A stretch of 64,000 nucleotides of DNA. Origin: Iris pallida. Lineage: Eukaryota > Streptophyta > Magnoliopsida > Asparagales > Iridaceae. The notes below the pieces were generated by a model that saw only the letters and a program-made list of their open reading frames with translations, did no database searches and was not told the DNA's origin. Made by a program: the position numbers and the translations under genes. Shown piece by piece: positions 35,040 to 47,772 of the stretch (the stretch's first letter is position 1; every line of letters starts with the position of its first letter). The stretch is taken from contig JANAVB010023996.1 in assembly GCA_029216955.1 (NCBI GenBank), positions 18,264,742 to 18,328,741 on the forward strand, read 5' to 3'.

Positions 35040-36533
35040 ATGCTGTGTCACCGGTATTGCCTGTTTGCCTAACTTGATTTCTAACTTTTTAGAAACCGTA
35101 ACAGACTCTTCATATTTAGCAGTCATGTCTGAGAGTCTTTGTTCTGTGACTAAGTGCTTCTTCTATATGTCATATAATTCTTGTATTTTGACATAGTCTC
35201 TTTCTTTCTTATCAACCTTGAGGATAGCCTCATGATAGTCTACTTTGAGTTTGGCTATCTCTTCCGTGTTACCGGTAGTAGACGTCTCTTTAATATATTC
35301 AATAAGATTGGATAGTCTAGCTATCTCAGTTGTTAATACCTTAATCTCTTTTCGAGAATGCTTATAATTGTCAAGCACACTTCTGTGTTCTTCATGTAAT
35401 TCGCTAAAGGCATTTTCTAATTCATCGAAAGTAAAGTCATCATACAACGGGTTTGAGGACACCTTATCAAAAGCCATAAGACAGACAATGGCATTTTCGC
35501 AGGGTCTGTCTTCTTCTTCTGTGTCACTAGCATCACTTTCATGCCAGATACTTGTGTTAGCATACTTTCGACTGGTTGTTGCTTTTCTGCTTGATCTTGA
35601 TCTGTCGTATGGACTGCTTTCCTTCGAAGTTGGACAGTCCTTCTTCATGTGCCCTGATTTCTTGCATCCAAAGCATATTATTTCATCATCATTGCTTTCT
35701 TGGATATCACTCTTCCTTCTGTTTGATTTCTCAAACTTTAGGAACTTTCTGAAGTTCTTTACTAGTAGGACTTGTTCATCACCACTTGATGATTCTTCCT
35801 CAGAATTATTGCATATAGATTTTCTGGCTTGAGCTTTGAAGGCAATAGACTTTTTTTTTTGGGTTGCTTCTTTAAACTCTTGCAGATCAAGCTCATGGGT
35901 CATGAGCTTGCCCATCAGTGTTTCCAGAGACATGGTGGTAAGATCATTTCCTTCAATGATTGTTGTTGCCTTCGGGTTCCTGTTCTTGGTTAGAGCCCGT
36001 AGCACTTTTCTGATCTTCTCATGATTACTGTAATCCTTACCAAAAGATTGTAAAGGATTAGTAACATCAAGAAAGTGTGTAAACATCTGTGTAATTGACT
36101 CACCAGATTTTATCTTAAAAGATTCATACTCCTGTGTTAGTCTATTGATTTTGGATTCCTTCACTTGGAAAGTACCTTCATGAGTTACCTCAAGAAGTTT
36201 CCAAATCTCGTGAGACGTTTTACAGGTTGAAACTATGTTGAATTCCGTTTTGTCAATTGCACAGAATAGTACGTTGATGGCACGAGCATTTAGACTAGCC
36301 TTTTTTTTAGCCTCTGTATATTTGCCATGAGGCTTGTCTACAAGCTGGCCGTCAACCACTGTAGGTGCCGGTTTCTTATAACCGTCAACAACTATAGACC
36401 AAAGATCAAATTCAAGAGACTTTAAGAAGAAAGTCATCCGTGTTTACCAGTAGGTATAATTTGTACCATCAAATAGTGGGGGTCTATTTGTGGATTGCCT
36501 TTCACCGTTGAATATTGATTTCACGGCTGCCAT
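35040..36533 (-). pseudogene. Copia-1 gag, N-terminal part
   Basis: Starts MAAVKSIFNGE (36533) and includes NRPPLFDGTNYTYW; an in-frame stop falls where copia-2 has Lys (about 36447). Then comes an open stretch of 424 codons: the gag_2/UBN2 helical region (to ~35890), a CCHC knuckle CFGCKKSGHMKKDC (35681-35642), an acidic region, and a long coiled coil (35440-35160). It is interrupted at 35040 by copia-2 and resumes at 25559. Gag packages the RNA and forms the particle core in this family. Confidence 0.88.
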
Positions 36534-36570
36534 ATATAGTCTCTGAGGTTTGTTATATTAGAATATAACC

Positions 36571-36585
36571 TGCTCTGATACCAAT
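36571..36585 (-). other. Copia-1 primer binding site
   Basis: Minus strand ATTGGTATCAGAGCA adjoins the LTR end ...GATCCTACA. It is an almost perfect match to the initiator Met tRNA 3' end complement used by most plant copia elements. Confidence 0.85.
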
Positions 36586-37641
36586 TGTAGGATCGTTGAG
36601 CACCTCTAGAGGGAGGTAAATAGAGTGAGTGCGAGTGCAGCAAAAAATAATCACCAATTAAAAAATTATAACAAATAACTATGGCAGTAAATAAGAGACA
36701 ATAAATAAATGTAGCAAGAGATAGAGAGATCAAACTCAGTGACACAGCGATGTATACTGGTATCCCTCTGAGAGGACTAATCCAGTCTCGAGTACTCTTG
36801 CTCAATGTTAATCCACTAAGGCATAAGCTAATTGAGAGATTGCAGTCTCTTACAACACCGTGCTTGGTGACGAGCGCATGACCGGCTCCACAACAGAGAT
36901 AATTTCTGTACTCTGAACAATCTCTTTACAACTCTTAAAAAACTAAAAGACTCTAGATCGAAATAGATATTACTGGCTTTTGTCTAAGAAGAGTGTAGGT
37001 GTGATATGAAAACTTTTGATCGGGTGAAAACACTTAATAAATAGAGAAGAAGATGAAGAATGAATGAGTGATTTGAAATGAAAACTCTCTTCTATTTATA
37101 GGTGTTTTTTGGGACCGAACTCGGGCAGTGTTCTAGCAGAGTTCTGATGCAAAAATTTTGCATATGAACGTTGCATGCAGATTTGAAGGCAACAAATATT
37201 TGAATTCAAACAGACCGAACTCGGGCAGACTTCAGACTGAACTCGGGCCGAACTTGGTTTGAGTTCTGTCTAGGAAAATATATAATATTTGTCAAATTCT
37301 GTTACAAAAATGAAATTGAACTTTTTGGTGGATGGAATATGAATAGGTAGGCTTTATGGAAAAGTGGACTGAGATTAACCTAAGCCAGTTTTACCTAGTC
37401 GATCTTACAATTTATGTCCTAGACTCAATAAAGATAAAATACATAATAATTTGTAAAAAGACTCGGACTGGATTCCAATGAAGGTAAGCTTCAGACAGAT
37501 GATGTATATGCAGTAGTACGAAGCTTGTTGATATTGATTTCACACGTCCTGAAATGATTAGCAGCAGTTCGTATATTTTGTGTACTGACTTAAGTTCATG
37601 TCGATTATTAAAATCGAGTATGACCATGGAATGGGCCAACA
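36586..37641 (-). repeat. Copia-1 5' LTR
   Basis: A 1,056-bp LTR with TG...CA ends; its outer end GGGCCAACA equals that of copia-2. The minus-strand promoter has GAACTCGG-type motifs (37266-37112) followed by CTATAAATA (37101-37092). It is diverged from the copia-2 LTR over most of its length, so the two are different subfamilies. The outer flank starts CAAAT (37642-37646). Confidence 0.88.
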
Positions 37642-39775
37642 CAAATGACTCTAGACATTGACATGCATGCCTATCTCAATTGGCGCAGGGCAAACTTCCT
37701 TAACCAAGTCATATGGCGTGCCAGAAGACTTTGATGGTGTCTGCGCCAAACACCAATTTGCGTATAGTGAAGGCTCTAAGAATAAGAAACCACTCACCTA
37801 TGCCAATGAACTCATTTTCCTGTACACGTAGAGAACACAAAAATTTAGGAAGAAGAATCATATTCCTAATATAATCATGCAGGGTCAGCCTTCTTCTTCT
37901 TCTTCTCCTTCCAATGTAATAGATCTCCACTAGCTTATCTTACAAAAGCGGAGGATCAAAGACTCACCTTGTGTAATAGTGACTGCACATAACGAACATA
38001 GCTGTCATTCACATGAGGTAGTAATCAAATGTTGCTGTAAGTCAACAAATTGGTCTGTGTTTGACCGTTTGAATTACTCTAGCTCTACTAATATAATCAT
38101 GATAGATGAGGAAGAGTTGATGTTTGCCTCTGCAATATGACATCTCGTAGCAATGGGGGTAGGAGACACCCAAAGCTTAACTCATTACGGCCTCTGAGTC
38201 GGCAATTCCACAATCAAATCCTAGACTCTTCTGAAGGTGTCTACCAAAACACACGATCAAAAAGTTGAGACCTCCTCAGTCAGGAGAATCTTCTCGATTC
38301 CAACCCTGGGGGTAACAACTTACTAGACTTCGATACTGAAAGCGAGGATTCTGATTGGACTTTTGTCCACAAGCTCGTCCTCAGTATCAAGAGAAGTGTC
38401 TGCTTACGTGACCAACAAGGAGCAAGACGCTTCCAGTGCTGCTAATCAAAAATAAAGGATTGCTGCTTTAGAGGCCAATCTAAAGACCATGGCTGACATG
38501 GTTACAGGTATGCACGCGGTGATCATGGCACACCATACTGCTCTACCAGTTGTGAACCCAGTTTTAACTCCAGAACACACATCAGTTTCTGGGCCTGTCC
38601 ATACTGGCCCTGTAGTACAGCCTCCTCTAAATACTATCATCCCAGAAGTCATACACCTTCAAACACAAGCTACTCCAAGTCACTCTGGTATTGGGGGTGG
38701 TACTTACCATGAGGTTCCATATTCTAATCCATCAAATCAATCTGCTGCTTCTCAAACATCAAGGGACCCTCTTAAAGTAGTTAAGCTTTTGCAAAATCAG
38801 TTTGAAGCTTTTAAGCAGAAAGAAGGATTACAAAAATTAGGGATCAAAAAACCTACCCAACAGAGTAGAAGAAAGTCATGTTCCCGCCCAAGTATAAATG
38901 AAGACTATGATGCTATTCAAAGGCAACGCATCTCCGAGTTAATATATCAATCACTTCAAGATGATGACTGATCACTTCCAGAAGAATGATGCTCTACTCA
39001 CTAGAGTATTTGTTGGTGCTTAGTAGGTGTGGCTTATGACTGGTATCGAAGCCTACCGGATGGTTGTATAACATCCATCGCAGGATTGAACCAGATGTTC
39101 CTGGAACAATTTTATAAAGGGAAGAACGACATGACTATGTCTACCTTTACCAAAATCAAACAGAAGCTTAATGAAACAGCCGAACATTTCATAGTGCGCT
39201 TCCAACGAGAGGCATTGAAAATGCCTCTGGGTACCCCTGACGTATTGACTATCGATACTTGCAAATCAAACTTGTTACCTATAGTTAGCATGTTGACGGG
39301 ACTGACACAATTTTAAGATTAGGATTCCTTTATCATAAGTGCCAGAGCAGTTGGAGATAGTGCTTGAAAGTTTAAGCAACTAGGCATCCCGATGCCTAAT
39401 CTTGATAAAGATACAAGTATTGCTACTAGCAGCGGCAGTCACCCAAACACTCGTAAGGGTAAAGAAGTATTAGCCATCAATGTATGTCACCCAACACCTA
39501 CAACAACGACATCTCCACAGAGGACAGCACCACGATCTAATAAAGAGTATTCTTTCGACAACGAAGACTCTATGAGCATCTTCGATTTCTTAATAAAAAA
39601 GCAATAAGCTGCAACTGCCCGAGATCAAGTGGCCAGACGAAGTAGAAAAAACTAACAATCCTAAGTATTGTATGTATCACAGGTTTATGGGTCATCCAAC
39701 CAGGGCATGGTATTTACTCAAAGGAAAGATTCAAGAGCTAATCAATGCCAAGGCGATTGTAAATCCCTTTCTTTA
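37642..39775 (+). pseudogene. Tat/Ogre-lineage gypsy gag remnant
   Basis: The leader includes AATTGGCGCAGGGCAAAC (about 37677), similar to the TGGCGCC-type PBS region of Tat/Athila elements. Gag pieces: a Gln/Pro-rich N-terminal part (38489-38971), a retrotrans_gag core AYDWYRSLPDGCITSI...FYKGK with KQKLNETAEHFIVRFQREA (39032-39230), and a terminal YCMYHRFMGHPT.. segment (39667-39720), where the Cys of the usual GHxTxxC is Trp. The lineage call rests on that C-terminal motif and on the leader. Protease and RT are absent: sequence identity ends at ~39775 in AT-rich DNA. Confidence 0.7.
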
Positions 39776-40059
39776 ACTTCCATTATTACTAATATTGATC
39801 CTAATTTAATATATTATTAATTAAGTTAGATAGGGTAAATCACGATATACATGTGCATATATGAATGTATCATTTTGAGTTTATAAATATATAATTTGGT
39901 ATATATAAATATACATATTTATAGTGTATGCTTATGTATATATTCTAGAGTGTAGGTATGCATATATTTTTAGAATGTATATATATACATAATTGAGTTT
40001 ATGCAAACTTATATATAAAATAGAGTATAATAATAATATATATAAATTAGAGTATAAAT

Positions 40060-40127
<68 letters not shown>

Positions 40128-40279
40128 CCAATAACCCAAACAAATGATCCTCCTTTCCTTTCTCCATAAAACCTGTAAGCCAGCCCAAAGCTTCCTACCT
40201 TCCCTATTAATCCCCAAAATCAGTACCCAACTGGTCCATTAACTTGACATATCGGACGGGTCGAATTTAGAACCCGAAC
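39776..40279. other. AT-rich region with (TA)n and an unassigned 140-bp flank
   Basis: AT-rich sequence with a (TA)n run (about 40050-40123), then CCAATAACCC...GTCGAATTTAGAACCCGAACC, which has no counterpart in the 5' LTR of the adjacent chromovirus. On the opposite strand its GGGCTGGCTT next to the microsatellite resembles 5955-6040. It is either older host sequence or the product of a deletion that removed the last ~336 bp of the chromovirus 3' LTR. Confidence 0.4.
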
Positions 40280-42917
40280 CTAAGCCCGTAGGCCAAATGT
40301 CAAGTCCAAAACACGAGCTAAACACGTGCTCGGTGGCTAAATGCCTCAAAAGAATATGTACAGGAGAGTGGGTAAGAGAGAGAACACCCACTCAAGTCTC
40401 CTGGTGCTCCGGGTGGTCACCATCGAGAGGAAGGTCTGGAAGATCCTCGGGCTCCTCAACTAGATCTGGTCAATGCAAAACCAGTGGAGTCAGAACTCCA
40501 ATAGCAAGTACCATAAAGGAAGCCAAACTATGAACTAAAACCAGCATGCAATTTATAACATCTCTAAAGTAAAGCAGTAAACGAGACTAGAATAGTAGAT
40601 TGGTACCACAGTGTTTACGAAAGGAAACTGGAACATGCAAGTAGGATAGCAAGTGAATACATAGAATAAACTGGACATGTGAGCACATGGAGAAGCCGAG
40701 CATGTAGTAGGAAGAATAGCATGTAAGGAAAGACATGAAGCTAAGTACTACAATAAGATAAACTGGAGCAAGACTAGACTAGAAGAATGGACTCCATCCA
40801 TCAATCACGGCCAAGCAATGAGTACGGCTTGATACTTTAGCTAACTAGGGTTGCCACAATCCTAATTACTAACACATGCAAGTTTGAGAAATCTAAGTCC
40901 AGTTACTTGCCTGCTACTACCTGAATGATCCAAGCCAAAAAGAAAAGAAGTATAGCAGACACACTGCAGTAAGATACATGTGTCCTAAAGAGGTGCCCCA
41001 CACGACGGTGTGCTGGAAGAGTGCTCATCATGACAGATAGCTCCAAATCCCATGTATATATATAAGACCAAGACCAAAGGGGCAACAGGTAACCGGGAAA
41101 ATCTCCAATGATCTCTAGGTAATCAAGCTAGTTGTTTAGTCCTTTAACATTTTCTTGTTGGATTCTAGGTGTGGCATTCCGTAGAATCCATCCTAGACAT
41201 GAGACATGCAAGACTGGACAAGACAAGCAAGATTGTGCACCACAACAAGACATGACAATATCAAGACAAGAGTGCACTACGACGAGCCACTATCAAGGAG
41301 CTAGACATGTACTAGAATTAAGAGTGCGCCATGACATGCCACTATCATGTAAGCAAGAAGGACATGTATCATGAGTGCGCCATGACGGGCCACTATCTAG
41401 TAAGCAAGAAGGCATGGCAACAATTATCATAGCTTGTAAGAAAAAATCTATCAAATGACATAACATGGCATGTAGAGAAGAATAATTAAAGCTAAGTACA
41501 TTTTATAAAATGATTGAACATGTGCTAGTATCAAGTCTATATAGGGTGTACAATCATTCTTTAACTAAGAAAGATCATCTTATCATGTTAAGAAATCATT
41601 ACAGTCGAAGAAAATATCAAAAGCGGACAAAAACGGACGAAAACGGGCAAAAACAAACTAAAACGGCATAAAACGGCATACCGGCGGTATAATACGGCAT
41701 ACCAGCGGTATACCGGTCTAAAGACAGAAAGTTTCTGGTGCAAAAATCGGCATACCGGCGGCATACACTGGCATACCGGCGGTATACCAGTTTTTCAAAC
41801 AACAACAAAAATTAGATTTTTGCCAAAACTTGTTTCGACCAAAAAAACTTCATTTTAAATCGAAATTCGGACTTTCAAAAGTCAAAATTGCATAGAATTG
41901 AATTCTCTACAACATGGAACTATTAGATTTCATAAATTCAAAGATTTAATAGATCAATATCTCAAAATACTCTAAAACAGAGGTTCTCGGAACACCGAAA
42001 CGAGTTTCGATTGCCACCAAACTCAAATCCATGTATACTAGCTAGGTAAGGACCTCATATATGTATATGTGACCAAGATCCATGATGGTAACTCTAGTAT
42101 CACTCTTGATACCAAGTTTTTTACTAAGTCACTATTGGATTTTAACAGAAAATCAAATCTTGCTTAAACGAATTTTTGGAAACATGCATATATACGAGAA
42201 TCATCAGAAAAACAGATTTAACAAAATGAGTTTCGGAAAATTCTAAGCATTTAATACCAAGGAAAACAAAAATGACAAAAGATTACTATTGTTCAAGAAT
42301 TTGGCAAGATATACTTGCCTAGGTTAAGCTCCAAGCCTAATCTTCTACAACACCACCAAGAGGGGTACGAAACCACACTCTAGACCTCAAGGCCAAGCTC
42401 TTGGCAAGCTCCAAGGGAAGAGAAGGGAAGAAAAAATGAAGAGAGAGTGAAGAGAATGAAAAGAGAGAGGAGAGAGAAAGTGAAATGGTATATATAAGGA
42501 GGAATTAATCTTAGCCGTTGGATCATGGTCCATGTCAAAGTCTAGGTCAATCATGGCCATTCAAACAAAACCAATTATCCATTGGACAATAGGGTGCATC
42601 TATACTATTCATGAACATATCTAAACACTATTCACGAAAATATCTAAACACTATTCATAAAATATCTAAACACTATTTATGAAAATATCCGAAATACTAT
42701 TCACGAAAATATCAGAAACCAAAAATATCTAAAGTATAAAAAACATGTCCCGGCGGTATGCCGTCGGTATACAACGGTATACCGGCGGTATACCGATCAA
42801 GGAGAAAACCTATAGTTTTGGGAAATTTTAAAGCATTCCGAAAACCAAGAAAATACGAAATACGCTGCAAAATACGTATCCGTATATAAATACCGATACT
42901 GTGAGACGAGTCTCACA
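40280..42917 (-). repeat. Chromovirus 3' LTR, missing its terminal ~336 bp
   Basis: Matches 48350-50976 throughout with scattered substitutions. It lacks the counterpart of 48014-48349, so the U5-side end is absent. It contains tandem GTGCGCCATGAC(A/G)-GCCACTATC units (41265-41410), clustered GGCATACCGGCGGTATACC dyads (41663-41790 and 42748-42800), and an ACTATTCACGAAAATATCTAAAC tandem repeat (42600-42720). Confidence 0.88.
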
Positions 42918-42934
42918 ACTCTCCCCTCCTTAGA
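42918..42934 (-). other. Chromovirus polypurine tract
   Basis: Minus strand AAGGAGGGGAGAGT immediately before TGTGAGACTCG, preceded by AATTTCGAGGACGGAATT. This is the same arrangement as at 12957-12992 on the plus strand. Confidence 0.85.
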
Positions 42935-43154
42935 AAAATTCCGTCCTCGAAATTTCCTAAAGGTAATCAAAGTAAGCTAGAAATCCGAGAAAACATGCTA
43001 TCAGGATCAGGATAGGAAACTCATAAAGCATGAAATCCAACTAGAGTAATGTACAAGAAATATAAAAGCAATTTAAACATACGTAAACAACAACATCATG
43101 TATTCCTACAATCACACTAAAAAGATAGAACATAGATATACGAATAAGTATACC

Positions 43155-46100
43155 TCAAGAGTCAAACAGATACGGGTAACGAGCTCGGATATCATCCTCG
43201 CGCTCCCAAGTCGACTCGCCCGGTGAGTGATGATCCCAGGAAATACGAACTAATCGGATAGTCCGGTTCTTGAGAATCTTCTTCCTCCGGTCCAAAATGG
43301 ATATGGGCCTCTCCTCATACGATAGGTCGATACCAACGACCAGCTCAAAATGATCTAGGATATGGCTCAGATCTGGAACGTACCGACGTAGCTGAGATAC
43401 GTGAAATACATCATGTACCTCGCATAACGACGGTGGAAGAGCTAGGCGATAAGATACATCCCCTACTCGCTCGAGAACATCGAACGGCCCAATAAATCTA
43501 GGACTAAGCTTTTCCCGTACGCCAAACCTAATGACACCACGGGTAGGTAAAATCCGAAAAAATACGTGGTCACCGACAGAGAACTCAAGATGGCGTCGAT
43601 GCTGATCTGCCCAATGACGCTGTCGATCCTGAGCTACTCTGAGATGCTCTCTGACCTGCCTGACTACTCCAACTGACTGAGCAATCATCTCTGGACCAAG
43701 TATCTGCCTCTCTCCAATGTCATTCCAAGCTAGGGGTGACCTACATCTCCTACCATACAAAGCCTCGAAAGGAGCCATCTGAATGCTCGCCTGGAAGATA
43801 TTGTTATAAGAGAACTCCGCTAAATGCAAGTGATCCTCCCAAGAACCACTGAAGTCAAGAATGCATGATCGAAGCATATCCTCCAAGGTCTGAATCGTAC
43901 GCTCCGACTGACCATCTGTCTGAGGATGGTATGCTAAACTGAAACTCAAACGGGTACCCAGACTCTGCTGAAGACTCTGCCAGAAATGAGAAGTGAATCT
44001 GGAATCCTGATCTGAGACTATGCTAACTGGCACCCCATGTAATCTGACAATCTGCCTCATGTACAAGTCGGCCAACTACTCTGTAGACTAACCAACTCTG
44101 AAAGGTAGGAAGTGGGCAGCCTTCGTGAGTCGATCCACTATAACCCAAATGGCATCTCTACCAGTCGGGGTTCTAGGAAGACCAGTCACGAAGTCCATAG
44201 TAATATGATCCCACTTCCACTCCGGGATCGGTAAAGACTGAAGAAGTTCGGCCGATCTCTGGTGCTCAGCCTTGACCTGCTGACAAACTAAGCATCGAGA
44301 GACAAACCGAGCTATCTCTCTCTTCATACCATTCCACCAGAAATGCTGACAAATATCTCGGTACATCTTTGTCCCTCCTGGATGAACAGAATACTGAGAA
44401 CTGTGAGCCTCCGACGTAATCTTCTATCGAATATCTCCACTCGACACACAAAGACGACTCCCAAATCGGAGTGTCCCATCCTCATGGATGCACAACTCTG
44501 CTCTGCACCCTGCCACATACTCTGCTCTGAGCTGCTGAAGCCTGGCGTCCCCTGACTGAGCTGCTCTGATCCTATCCACAATGGTAGACTGAACCTACAA
44601 GCCTGCCATCATAGTTGCCTCACCAGGTAGCACTACCTCAATGCCCATCTCCTGTAGATCCTCCTGAAGGTGATGCTGCTCCGTCAAGAAATAGACTCCG
44701 GGTCTCCTGCTTAAAGTGTCAGCAACGACGTTTGCCTTCCCGGGATGATACTGAAGATCAATATCATAATCCTTCAGTAACTCAAGCCACCTCCTCTGTC
44801 GCATGTTCAGATCCCTCTGGGTGAACACATACCTCAAGCTCTTATGGTCAGTGAAAATCTCCACTCGATCACCATACAGATAATGCCTCCAGAGCTTGAG
44901 GGCAAACACAACTGTGACCAACTCAAGATCATGCGTCGGATAGATCTTCTCATAGTCCCGAAGCTGTCGAGATGCATAAGCTATCACTCGACCGTGCTGT
45001 ATAAGAACACAACCAAGTCCCCGGCCTGACGTATCACAATACACCATGAACCCACCTGGTCCGACGGGTAATGTCAGAATAGGAGCTAAAATCAAACTCT
45101 GCTTGAGTTTCTCAAAAGAAAACCTGACAAGCATCTGACCACTCAAAGCACACATCCTTATACGTCAGCCATGTCAAGGGTACGGAGATCCTAGCAAAGT
45201 CTGCCACAAACTGTCTGTAGTAGCCTGCTAATCCCAGAAAGCTGTATACATCTGAAGCTATACGAGGTACTGGCCAACCCTCGATAGCCTCAACCTTCTT
45301 GGGGTCCACCTCAACACCACCTCCGACAATAATATGACCCAAAAAAGAGACTCGATCAAGCCAGAAATCGTACTTGCTGAACTTCGCGTAAAGCTGATGG
45401 TCCCAAAGAATCTGAAGAACCACGCGAAGATGCTGCTCGTGCTCTACCTCAGTCCGACTATAGACCAAGATATCATCAATCAACACTATCACAAATTGGT
45501 CTAAGTAGGGCATAAAGATGCGATTCATGAGATCCATAAAGATCGCTGGCACATTGGTCGCTCCGAAAGGCATAACAAGGAACTCCTAATGGCCATATCG
45601 AGATCTAAACGTCATCTTGGGTATATCCTGCTCTCTGACTCTGATCTGATGGTACCCAGACCGCAAATCGATCTTTAAAAACACAGCCGCTCCACTAAGT
45701 TGGTCGAACAAGTCATCTATCCTGGACAAGGGATACTTGTTCTTCACGGTCACCGCGTTAAGCTGACGATAGTCAATGACCATACGCAATGAACCATCCT
45801 TCTTCTTCACAAGAAGGGCTGGAGCTCCCCAAGGCGATCTACTAGGACGAATGAATCGCTTGGTCCTAAGCTCCTCAATAGACTGATACAACACCAACAA
45901 CTCTGAAGGAGACATCCTGTAGACTCTCGCTGACACTGGCTCTGCTCCCAGAACCAAATTAATATAATATTCAATCTCCCGAACTGGAGGCATACCCAAA
46001 AGCTCCTCGGGAAATACATCGGAAAACTCACAAACTACTCTGGGCAACTGAACCTCCTCTGCTACTGCCATCCACATGACCGCTAGTGAAGACTCTACCT

Positions 46101-46640
46101 CGTCTCTAGAGAATGAGAACTCTTCCTCATTCGGAACACGAAAGATAACCTTGCCAGCATGGCATCTATCGAAGCGTGTCGAGCACTCAACCAATCTATA
46201 CCTAGGACGACATCATAATCGCCCATAGGAAACTCTATCAGCCTAGCGAGAACTCTCTCCCACATACTATGACTCTACACGAGGCCTAGAATCGGTCTAC
46301 TCCTACTAGACCGTTACTAGTAAGTATATTCATCCTTACATGTAAAGATTCTAGCTCTAAACTAATATGTGTCGCAAATCGTACAGATATAAACGAATGC
46401 GAAGCACCAGAATCAAATAAAGCTGAAGCTGAATGAGAGTGAACAAGAATGGTACCTGCGACCACCTCCCCTGCTACTAGCGCCTCCTCCATAGAAAGCG
46501 TGAAAGCCTGACCCTGAACTCTGGTCGTTGGACCCCTCTGCCTCTGAGCCTGAGACTGAGCATACTGTTGAGGCCTCTGCTGGTGGAACTGCTGAGACTG
46601 CGTCGGTAATGGCCTCTGGAAATGCTGCTGCTGAACCGGC
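43155..46640 (-). pseudogene. Chromovirus pol (protease, RT, RNase H, integrase, chromodomain)
   Basis: Protease LFDSGASHSFIS near 46420; RT from ~45880 with [25 protein letters not shown] and the active site [10 protein letters not shown] (about 45480), where family members usually have FIDD. RNase H has [14 protein letters not shown] near 45030 and [10 protein letters not shown] near 44850. The integrase zinc finger is near 44330 (CLVCQQVK), the D-D-E core is DFVTGLP (44190), SDQDSRFT (about 44010) and an SERT region (43895), and the chromodomain-like C terminus runs to 43155. Stops or frameshifts fall near 46280, 45585, 45150, 44590, 44370 and 44080. Confidence 0.92.
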
Positions 46641-47772
46641 ACTGTTGCTCTAAACTACTGAACTGCTGGCTGGAAAGATGCTGATCCAGCCGAACTCCTC
46701 CTGGGACAAGCCCCTATCTTGTGGTTCGGTGCTCTACAAGCTAGGCACAAGCCCTGTGCCCTACATACTCTGATAAGACATGCCCTTCCTTTCCGCAATG
46801 GGAACAACCAACTGAGGAAGACTGCCTCCGCTGCTGAGGACGCGGCTGAGACGACTGCTGAAAGGAAGCCGCCGGAACCGGTCCCTTCGGAGATCCAATC
46901 GTCAAAGCTCGGACTGCTGAAGCTGGTGCTGAAGACTGGGAAGAAGATCCCCTCTGAATGTGAGGCCTCTTCTGACCTCCGACTCTATCAACGATCCTCT
47001 GCGAGGTGTACTCATGCCTCCTCGCCGCCCTCATCACTGCATCAAAAGTCTGGAACTCATGCTGCTCAACTGCCAGTATGATCTCCAGATGAAGCCCCTG
47101 CTGGAACCTCCTCGCCCGGTCCAACTCGGTCGCCACTAAGAAAGGGGTAAACCGACTGAGCCTGCTAAACTCTGTCGCATAGCCGTCAACGGTCCTGCTC
47201 ATCTGTCGCAAGCCAATGAACCTCTGCTAGAGATCATAATGCGACACCGCATCAAAATAGCGAGTCTGAAACCTCTCGCTAAAATCGGCCCAGGCTACTG
47301 GTGCCCTAAGAGACACCTCATGAGCCGCCCACCAGTCGCGGGACAAATCCAAGAGCTGTAACCTGACCACTGCCACACGCTCCCTAGCCGGAATCCTGCC
47401 GCCTCCAGAATGGCCTCAGTATCCTGAAGCCACGCATCGGACACAATAGCATCCTCTGTACCATAGAAGTACAGGAGATGAAGACGCCTGAAGCTGCTCG
47501 CAAAATTATAGACCTGAGCACCACCTCTGTCCAAAGCCGTCTGGACAGAATGGGTGAGAACATCACTCTGACACTGCTTGCGACGCCATAAAATCTCTCA
47601 GAACATCCACCAGTGCACGAACAACACCCTCTGGCCGCTCTGGCTAAACTGGTACTGCTGGCTGAACAGAAGGAACTGGCGACTCTGCCCTTCGGTCCAC
47701 TCTAGACTCTGCTCCCGAATGCTGAGGATGCTCCTCCTGAACCGGCAAAACTAAGGGATGCTGATCTGCCAT
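46641..47772 (-). pseudogene. Chromovirus gag
   Basis: Starts MADQHPLVLPVQEEH (47772). The core carries DAWLQDTEAILEA (47430) and MSRTVDGYATEFSRLSRF (about 47205-47150), with RRHEYTSQRIVDR near 46990 and a single knuckle CSHCGKEGH (46810) followed by a decayed second Cys. It corresponds to the gag at 62622-63860 on the plus strand. Frames are broken near 47570, 47290 and 46740. Confidence 0.88.

Larger units (their letters stand above)
16822..37641 (-). mobile_element. Copia-1: SIRE/Maximus-like Ty1/copia element, interrupted three times
   Basis: Reading from right to left: 5' LTR (36586-37641), PBS, gag (36533-35040 and 25559-25369), protease-integrase-RT-RNase H (21327-18188), an internal promoter-like module, and a third ORF (17627-16822). 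Interruptions are a complete related element (copia-2) in gag, a gypsy solo LTR within a gag zinc-knuckle codon, and the + gypsy element that removes the end of ORF3 and the 3' LTR from view. Without insertions the visible part is ~15.7 kb minus the solo LTR. Stops and frameshifts show it is dead. Confidence 0.85.

Noticed and set aside
36571..36585. tRNA gene suggested by the TGGTATCAGAGC match
   Set aside because: Only the short primer-binding complement is present next to an LTR; no tRNA cloverleaf.
41132..41374. ORF repeated at 49201-49453 as a conserved gene
   Set aside because: Both copies are the same LTR segment on the strand opposite to the element; conservation reflects the LTR pair.
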